Origin: Elmis aenea
Lineage: Eukaryota > Arthropoda > Insecta > Coleoptera > Elmidae
Reading direction: 5' to 3'
Length of the DNA: 64,000 nucleotides
NCBI GenBank assembly: GCA_947652605.1
Contig: OX393577.1
Span: forward strand, 34,041,466-34,105,465
Below are positions 57,532 through 64,000 of this stretch, one piece after another. Below the pieces are notes generated by a model. That model did no database searches, had not been told where the DNA came from, and was given only the letters and a program-made list of their open reading frames with translations. Within the stretch, counting starts at the first letter, position 1; the number at the start of each line of letters is the position of its first letter. The position numbers were made by a program, and so were the translations under genes.

Positions 57532-58818
57532 TACCAGGTCACTCAAAAAGTCCCCGGTCTGACACATATATGGCAACATTGTTGACAGACCCACGTGATT
57601 TCCGGGTAGTACTAACCTTCAAACAGTACCTACGTGTCAAAATTTCATGGCATTCTGACAGCTAGTTTACAGGTTACAGTCGTTTTAGTGACCCCACTTT
57701 TGTAATTTTCAAGACAATGGATAGAAAGGAGTTTCGTGTGTTGATTGAACACTGTTTTTTGATGGGGAAAAATACTGTTGGAGCCAACAGTGGCTTGATA
57801 AGCATTATGGGGACTCTGCACCAGGGAAATCAACTATTATTGACTGGTATGCTGAATTTAAACGAGGTCATACAAGCACCGATGATGCTGAACGCTCTGG
57901 TCGCCCAAAATCAGCAGTTGTTCCGGAAAACATAAAAAATGTCCACAAAATAGTTTTAAAAGACCGTAAAATGAAGTTGCGTGAGATAGCTGACACCTTG
58001 AAGATATCAGAAGGTAGTGTCCTTACAATTTTACATGAAAATTTGGGCATGCGCAAGTTGCTTTCGAAGTGGGTGCCGCGTTTGCTCACACCGGACCAGA
58101 AACAACAACGCGTCGACGATTCAGAGCGCTGTTTGTAGCTGTTTAAGAGAAATAAAAAGGATTTCTTGCGTCGGTATGTGAATGGATGAAACATGGATCC
58201 ACCACTACACGCCTGAATCAAAAAGATCGTCAGCTGAGTGGACAGCAGCCGGTGAAAGTCGTCCAAAGCGACCAAAAACTCAAAAGTCGGCTGGCAAGAT
58301 TATGGCATCCGTATTTTGGGACGCGCATGGAATTTTGTTCATCGACTATCTTGAGAAAGGCAAAACTATCAATAGTGAATATTACATGGCATTATTGGAT
58401 CGATTGAGTGCAGAAATCAAGAAAAAACGGCCCCACATGCAAAAGAAAAAAGTACTGTTTCAACAGGACAATGCCCCGTGTCACAAGTCGATGAAAACAG
58501 TGGTTAAATTTGATGAATTACGCTTTGAATTGCTTCCCCACCCACCGTACTCTCCAGATATGGCCCCCAGCGACTACTGGCTTTTTGCAAACATGCAAAA
58601 GATGCTTCAGGGAAAGAAATTTGGCTCAAATGAAGAAGTGATTGCCGAAACTGAGGCTTATTTTGAGAGCAAAGATAAATCGTTTTACATAAAGGGCATC
58701 GAAAAGTTAGAAAGAATGTATCACTCTTGAAGGAGAGTATGTTGATAAATAAAGTGGAATTTCTAAAAAAAAAATTGTTTTTCTTAGTTAGACCGGAGAC
58801 TTTTTGAGTGATGTGTTA
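57532..58818 (+). mobile_element. irritans-subfamily mariner transposon (1.28 kb)
   Basis: TA (57532-57533) is followed by CCAGGTCACTCAAAAAGTCC, then CCGGTCTGAC; the inverted right end (GACCGGAGACTTTTTGAGTG then ATGTGT) closes at 58816 with TA. The AAGTCCCCGGTCTGACA core is the hallmark of the irritans subfamily (the group containing Himar1). The size matches a complete mariner. It encodes one broken transposase. Confidence 0.92.
57717..58752 (+). pseudogene. mariner transposase (irritans type), broken
   Basis: The coding region spans the expected 345 or so codons. The start is MDRKEFRVLIEHCFLMGKN. A one-base shift near 57785 leads into LDKHYGDSAPGKSTIIDWYA and the helix-turn-helix RKMKLREIADTLKISEGSV (about 57975-58030), then the linker KWVPRLLTPDQKQQRVDDS. 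A TAG stands at about 58136 and another shift near 58180. From there the catalytic domain is open: MDETW (first D), FQQDNAPCHKS (second D, about 58465-58490) and PPYSPDMAPSDYWLF (third D of SDY, 34 residues after the second), so all three DD34D residues are intact. A last shift near 58720 cuts the end, whose C-I-T-L-E-G-E-Y-V-D-K remains readable to 58752. At least three shifts and one stop make it inactive. The frame is otherwise well preserved, so decay is fairly recent. Confidence 0.93.
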
Positions 58819-59099
58819 TACACAATTTTTTTTTGCAAAAAATTTGGCCGATTAACCTCTTAAAGCAAAAATAGAAGGAACAACACATAAGAATATTAAA
58901 ATACTTTATGCAATAATTTTGGCATTTAAAAAATGTCTGTGCGTTGGTGTAAGCAGTGTACAAGAGCAAAAACTTGATGAAGAAAATTTGGATTGCTTCA
59001 AAACGATAATTTTTTTAAAATAGTGATCATTACCTTGTCCTTTCAGAAATCTAGTTGCTCAGAAGATGGATAAAAAACAAAAGCAAAAATAACATCGAA

Positions 59100-60240
59100 A
59101 AAGTGAACAAAGTAAACCTTCTGGAAAATTATAGCATAGGATATTTACAACAATTAGAATATATCAATGAGTAATGGGAAAACATCAAAAACCGTAAAGA
59201 AAAAGTGTAAATGAAAATGTTGGCAAAAAAATAAATATAGGAAGAAAAAAGAGCTGAGAGTATGGAACGAAGAGCTGGCAAAAATGATAAAGGAGAAAAA
59301 GATTTTGTACAAGTAATATTTGTAAAATCCGACACCACAAAATGAAGAGGAATATAAAAATTCGTCAGTTGTATCGAACACGATATCCACGGTAGCCAAA
59401 CCATTGCTTATAAAGTACTAAGACATCTCAATACTAGGGAAAAAGAAACTGCAAACTGACTAAAACAACTTATTGGAAAACGCCGTGAATACAACATTAA
59501 TTTAGCATTCATCGATTTTAAAAAAGCTTTCGATAAAGTTGATAGGACGAAACTTTGAAATATAACGAATTTAAGGGGATACCTCCAACACTTGATAAAG
59601 ACGTTACAAAAAATATATCGAACAGCCGATATAATAATCAATACTGGTAGAAGTCGCAACATTGAACTAAGAACAACACAAGTATCAGTATAAAAAACAA
59701 AAGTTATATCATTCCGGGGAAAACATCCAGTGCGATCGAAAAAAATGATTTTGCAACGGAATATACAAGTATTACCCTTCTGCTATATAAGAACAGATAT
59801 CAGCTACGAGAAATATAGCGACAGAATTAAAACTATGTCGTTTTTAATACATATGCTGCACTTTGAATAGAACGCTGAACAACAAGATAAGAAAAGGAAC
59901 GAAAATACAGTTATATAAAACAATGGCCCCACCGACTCTGATGTACGGCAGCGAAACTTGGATCCCCACACAACGAGACAGGAATAAAATACAAAAAGCA
60001 GAAATGCGATTTTGAAGAAAAGTAAAGGGATTTACCATTAGAGACCAGATAAGAAACGAAGATATTAGGAAAGAACTAGAAATTTACGCTCTGGGAGAAA
60101 GACTACAAGATAACGGTAAAATACAAAGATCACATTAACAAAATGGAATATCGAAGATTTGCAAGGATAATAAGAAAGTATAGGCCAAGAGGAAAAATAA
60201 GAAAACCCATAAAAAGATGGGAACAACTAAAATAACATAT
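59100..60240 (+). pseudogene. LINE reverse transcriptase, degraded
   Basis: Fragments appear in the expected order in shifting plus frames: KKELRVWNEELAKMIKEKK (about 59248-59305, the region before the reverse transcriptase), LIGKRREYNINLAFIDFKKA and FDKVDR (about 59470-59545, palm motif with F-x-D-F-x-K-A-F-D), TMAPTLMYGSETWIPTQRDR (about 59922-59981), IQKAEMRF then RKVKGFTIRDQIRNEDIRKE (about 59990-60075), and YRPRGKIRKPIKRWE-type sequence near 60180-60220. The FADD segment is not clear. There are many stops. The block order matches the LINE at 17728-20690, so they may be related families. The 3' end lies just before the CAGGGTG fold-back at 60295. Confidence 0.75.
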
Positions 60241-60649
60241 CGTTAAGACGGAGTGAAGAAGCAGAAGAAAAAGAATATAGTTCAAAAGGGCTTATACTGG
60301 GTGTTTCACTTTTCAATGGCACACTATTGCTATCTCCGTAAATAATAAAAATACAATGTTGGTTAAATGGGACAAAAGTTAACTATTTAGGAGTATATTT
60401 TAAATAAGATCTTGTTTTGTTTAAAAATTCCATGGCTTGCGTTATATAACGAAAAAAACCGAAATCGATCAAAATTATTTAAATATCTCGGCTACTGTTG
60501 CGAATACACAAAAACGCCAAAGGAAAAATGTTTTGCAGATTTTGTTTGCTATAAGATGGTGATAATCAGATTTTTATTTATAAATTACCGTGCGAGATAT
60601 TTGACAAAACAACTTTTTTTTTTAAATGGCAGTCGTAGTAGGTGATGAC

Positions 60650-61082
60650 TTAAGCTGCGTTCACATAGAAAAGTATTGCATTGTATTGTAGCGTAAGCAA
60701 AGTTAAGTATACGAATATCAAATGCTAGCGTTCACATAAGCAGAGTAGTGGAATTGCCTTGCAACCCGCCTTGCAAGACTACAAGCTTCTTACAACACCC
60801 CATAACAAGAACCAATCACAGTGATCTACGGATTAACCCTGCGTATGCGCAATGGGAATCGCCATTAGTGTACAAGTAGAATAGCTGGCGCTGCCACTAT
60901 AACACCTGAAGAGGGGGTCAACCCCCCTATAGCAGTCTCCGCGCGAGCGGAACAACATGTGACCTTTCCTTTTTTTTTTTTTTACCATAACACCTCTATG
61001 TGAACGCTACTCTTGCAATACAATACAATACAATACAATGCAATGCAATACTTTTCTATGTGAACTTGTGAACGAAGCTTTA
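60650..61082. mobile_element. PIF/Harbinger-like MITE with TTA duplication
   Basis: TTA (60650-60652), then AGCTGCGTTCACATAGAAAA; the right end TTCTATGTGAACTTGTGAAC plus GAAGCT closes at 61079, then TTA (61080-61082). The empty site in the mirror arm (about 63100-63110, AATCTAAGTCATCACC) confirms the insertion boundaries. Runs of CAATACAATA/TGCATTG near both ends are subterminal repeats. No coding. Confidence 0.9.
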
Positions 61083-61299
61083 GATTTAAAGATTCTTTTT
61101 TTCTCTTTACAATGATAAAATATTTTATGTCCATTTCCAAAAATAAGAGAAATAACCTAAAAAAATGCATAATCTTAAGATAAAAATCAAGTGTGCCATG
61201 GAGAAAAAGCAATAAACGACTTCATTTGTTTTATTTCGACCCTTGCTTGTCTATTATTGGTAATAATTGTGTTAACTGGAAATAATGTAAATCGACATA

Positions 61300-62803
61300 T
61301 ACAGGGTGTCCAGCTTAAAATGAAGTACATGGGTATATCAGAAACCGTTGGAAATACAAAATCGGTTAAATGGGAGAAAAGTTGCGCAATTACATGAGTA
61401 ACAATAATCCAGTTTTACATTTTAATAATTCATCCTATTACGTAGTACCACCATGAAAACGAAAAATGTACATTATCTTAAAACCTCCATATTACCTTTA
61501 CTTGAAAAGATTTTTGCGCCAAATTTTCAGGATCAGAGTAGTAACTAATAAGGATTTTAAAAATGACATTAAAAACATTCTAGGCCTACTATGTTTCGCG
61601 CGGTCATACCTAACTTTTGTTTTTCTTATGGACGCCATATTGGATTTTTGCATTTTTCAAATCTTCACAACAAATGCTTTTCAACCATGTACAGCACCAA
61701 TATGTTTAACCTAGGAAAAATATGAAAATTTGCAAAATTAAGGTTTCACCACAGTAGGCCTTGGTGTCGTGATTAAACAATTGCAACGACTGTTTCTAAC
61801 AACTGTCAAATAATATATATTTTTCTGTTGTGCAAACAAATTAGTGATTTCCAAGGTTTCAATGGATCGTTTTTCAAATAAGCATAAATATGAAATGTTG
61901 GATAGCTTTATTCTCTGTATGAGAAATTATATTATGGCTGCAGAAATGTATTTCAGTAAATACGTCTTTACGTGAGATAGGTAAAACAATAGGTGTCGCT
62001 CGATTAACAGCCAGTACAATTTTAAGACGTTTCAAGTATCATCCTTATCGTGAACGCCCCTGTCAAGGACTTCAAAATGGTGATGAGATGAGAAGAATAG
62101 AATTTTGTCGATGGTTCATTAGAAGTCTGATGTCTTTCCGGGTATTTATTGAAATACATTTCTGCAGCCATAATATCATTTCTCATACAGAGAATAAAGC
62201 TATCCAACATTTCATATTTATGCTTATTTAAAAAACGATCCATTGAAAACTTGAAAATCACTAACTTGTTTGCACTACAGAAAATGTGTATTATTTGACA
62301 GTTGTTAGAAACAGTCGTTACAATAAATTGTTTAATCACGACACCAAGGCCTACTGTGGTGAAACCTTTATTTTGCATATTTTCATATTTTCTCTAGGTT
62401 AAACATACCTACTGGTGCTTTACATGGTTGAAAAGCATTTGTTTTGGAGATTTGAAAAATACAAAAATCCAATATGGCGTCCATAAGAAAAACAAAAGTT
62501 AGGTATGACCGCGCGAAACATAGTAGGCCTAGAATGTTTTTAATGTCATTTTTAAAATCCTTATTAGTTACTAATCTGATTCTGAAAATTTGGCGCAAAA
62601 ATCTTTTCAAGTAAAGGTAATATGGAGGTTTTAAGAAAATGTACATTTTTGTTTTCATGGTGGTACTACGTAATAGGATGAATTATTGAAAATGTAAAAC
62701 TGGATTATTGTTACGCATGTGATTGCGCAACTTTTTTCCCATTTAACCGATTTTGTATTTCTAACGGTACCCATGTACTTCATTTTAAACTGGACACCCT
62801 GTA
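61300..62803. mobile_element. Inner CAGGGTG fold-back (1.5 kb) with transposase start in both arms
   Basis: CAGGGTGTCCAGCTTAAAATG at 61302 and its inverse CATTTTAAACTGGACACCCTG ending at 62801, TA on both sides. The arms (61302-61963 and about 62130-62801) are inverted copies, each including an ATG and the first codons of a transposase gene. The single-copy centre (61964-62129) continues that gene from the left arm. It is inserted in the outer fold-back. Confidence 0.9.
61862..62127 (+). pseudogene. Tc1/mariner-type transposase N-terminus (DUF4817-like)
   Basis: From ATG 61862 the frame reads MDRFSNKHKYEMLDSFILCM (61862-61921) and RNYIMAAEMYFSKY. After a gap and frame change at about 61964 it continues SLREIGKTIGVARLTASTIL (61965-62024), RRFKYHPYRERPCQGLQ and GDEMRRIEFCRWFIR to about 62127. 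This is a helix-turn-helix pair: a first part like DUF4817, then the I-x-x-T-I-G-V-x-x-x-T-V/I recognition helix and the linker H-P-Y-R-x-x-P-x-Q-G-L that precedes the first catalytic aspartate in this insect transposase group. The same ATG and first codons occur inverted in the right arm (minus strand from 62243), where KYPERHQTSN is retained. The catalytic domain is absent. Confidence 0.8.
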
Positions 62804-63462
62804 TAAATATTTTAAATTAAATGTCTTAGTAAGAAGTATAAAATACATTCATATTATGACTATTAGTATGATTATTTTAATTTCGCATTACATTTGTTTT
62901 AGTATCGCTGTTTAAATTGTGACATAATAGACAAGCAAGGGTCGAAATAAAACAATTTAAGTCGGTTATTGTTTTTTTTCTATGGCAACCTTGATTTTTA
63001 TCTTAAGATTTTGCATTTTTTTAGGTTATTTCGCTTATTTTTGAAAATAGACATGCAAAGTGTTATATCATTATAAAGAGAAAAAAATAATCCTTAAATC
63101 TAAGTCATCACCTACTACGACTGCCATTTAAAAAAAAAGTTGTTTTGTCAAAAATCTCGCACGGTAATTAATAAATAAAAATTCGACTATCGCCATCTTA
63201 TAGCAAACAAAATCTGCAAAACATTTTTCCTTTGGCGTTTTTGTGTATTCGCAACAATAGCCGAGATATTTAAGTTTAAATTATTCTTATCGATTTCTGT
63301 TTTTTCGTTATAACACGTAAGCCATGGAATTTTTAAACAAAACATGATCCTGTTTAAAATACACTTCTAAATAGCTAACTTTTGTCCCACTTAACCAACT
63401 TTGTATTTTTATTATTTACGGAGATAGCAATAGTGTCCCATACAAAAGTGAAACACCCTGTA

Positions 63463-64000
63463 TACGTCAAATGCAAATTTAAACTTATTTTAATTATTTA
63501 TCAAAACAGACCGTCAAATTGAATTTACTAATGTGTCCATAACCCGTTATATTCCATACAAAAATCTACACAACGTGAAATATTTGGAAAAGTTTTTCTG
63601 GAATCAAGCTATGGAAAACTTTATTAGTGAAAGCATACGCTTTCAAATGTACTGTTTCACGCATTAAAAATAAGTTTTACTAAACTTTCAGTAACAAATT
63701 CCAACTTCTGTTCCATGTTTCTCACAGCATTCGAACGCTGCTTATTCATAATTCCAGTGGCCGTTTAATACGAACAGTCGCTTTAATAATTTCAGCTCGG
63801 GCAATGTTTAAAATTGAAATTTTAATTTACTGAGAGTTCAATTGCAGATAACTCGCCAACTCGATTAAATATTGTTTTATTATTTATATCATCCGATACA
63901 TTAGTTCCATTTTCCACACAACACAATTAATGATACCCGCAAAGTGAAACTTTTAATTGTTTATACGAAAGTTCTGTGAAACACGTAGACTAAACCGTAT
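63463..64000. other. No gene seen
   Basis: AT-rich tail of the window with no recognisable element ends or reading frame. Confidence 0.45.

Larger units (their letters stand above)
60295..63462. mobile_element. Outer CAGGGTG fold-back (3.2 kb) with two nested insertions
   Basis: CTGGGTGTTTCACTTTTCAA at 60297 (one base off CAGGGTG) and AAAAGTGAAACACCCTG ending at 63460, TA on both sides. The arms of about 0.95 kb are inverted copies, with CACACTATTGCTATCTCCG at the start and GAGATAGCAATAGTGTC at the end, and AAAACGCCAAAGGAAAAATG in both. The left arm is interrupted by a PIF-like MITE (60650-61082), which the right arm lacks. The centre is occupied by a second fold-back (61300-62803). Confidence 0.88.

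Noticed and set aside
57868..58275. A 135-codon minus-strand frame
   Set aside because: It is antisense to the mariner transposase.
59129..59662. Minus-strand hydrophobic frames
   Set aside because: They are antisense to the plus-strand LINE remnant at 59100-60240.

Overview
This window looks like AT-rich, non-coding insect DNA, most likely from a holometabolous insect. A beetle is my best guess, but that is inference from the repeat content. I find no complete host gene. What can be read is a dense collection of transposable elements, many nested and nearly all defective, separated by AT-rich stretches in which I see no gene. The only hints of host genes are a candidate first coding exon near 15047 (ten codons followed by a GTAAGA donor) and a CpG-containing candidate first exon on the minus strand around 49443-49690 that ends in a perfect AG/GTAAGT donor.

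The dominant theme is a set of fold-back elements whose ends read CAGGGTG...CACCCTG (or close variants) flanked by TA. They lie at 8058-8219, 8220-10009, 11709-12911, 25841-28927 (disrupted), 30408-31929, 37234-39002, 40997-41667, 41937-42780, 51305-52150 (disrupted), 60295-63462 and 61300-62803. Most consist almost entirely of two long inverted arms. Two of them still hold pieces of a Tc1/mariner-superfamily transposase: the N-terminal helix-turn-helix part at 61862-62127, and the C-terminal catalytic part at 27430-27640. Terminal sequence, TA target and coding remnants therefore point to one Tc1/mariner-type lineage. Several families also share a subterminal box around GGTTAAATGGG.

Other DNA transposons have diagnostic target duplications: hAT elements with 8-bp duplications (16790-21561, 17323-20885, 32339-34578, 44757-46110, 46180-46392), PIF/Harbinger-like elements with 3-bp TTA/TAA duplications (52626-53256, 60650-61082), a piggyBac-like element with TTAA ends (43060-43804), a MULE-like fold-back with 9-bp duplications (359-957), a Helitron (10387-10933) plus a second Helitron 3' end (47551-47590), an irritans-type mariner with a broken transposase (57532-58818), and an older mariner relic (50260-51241). 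Retroelement relics are LINE reverse transcriptases at 7755-8057, 17728-20690, 25887-26820 and 59100-60240, and a Penelope-like GIY-YIG endonuclease piece at 22985-23149.

The clearest layered structure is 16790-21561: one hAT contains a second hAT, which contains a LINE. That LINE carries an internal tandem duplication of about 0.8 kb, and one copy of the duplication is interrupted by a further insertion with a possible tyrosine-recombinase-type coding stub. A second layered structure is 60295-63462, where a CAGGGTG fold-back contains both a PIF-like MITE and another CAGGGTG fold-back. Less familiar sequence lies at 54002-55520, a C-poor decayed tandem array followed by a higher-order tandem repeat that seems to derive from coding DNA. 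All coordinates and assignments were read by eye without database searches.
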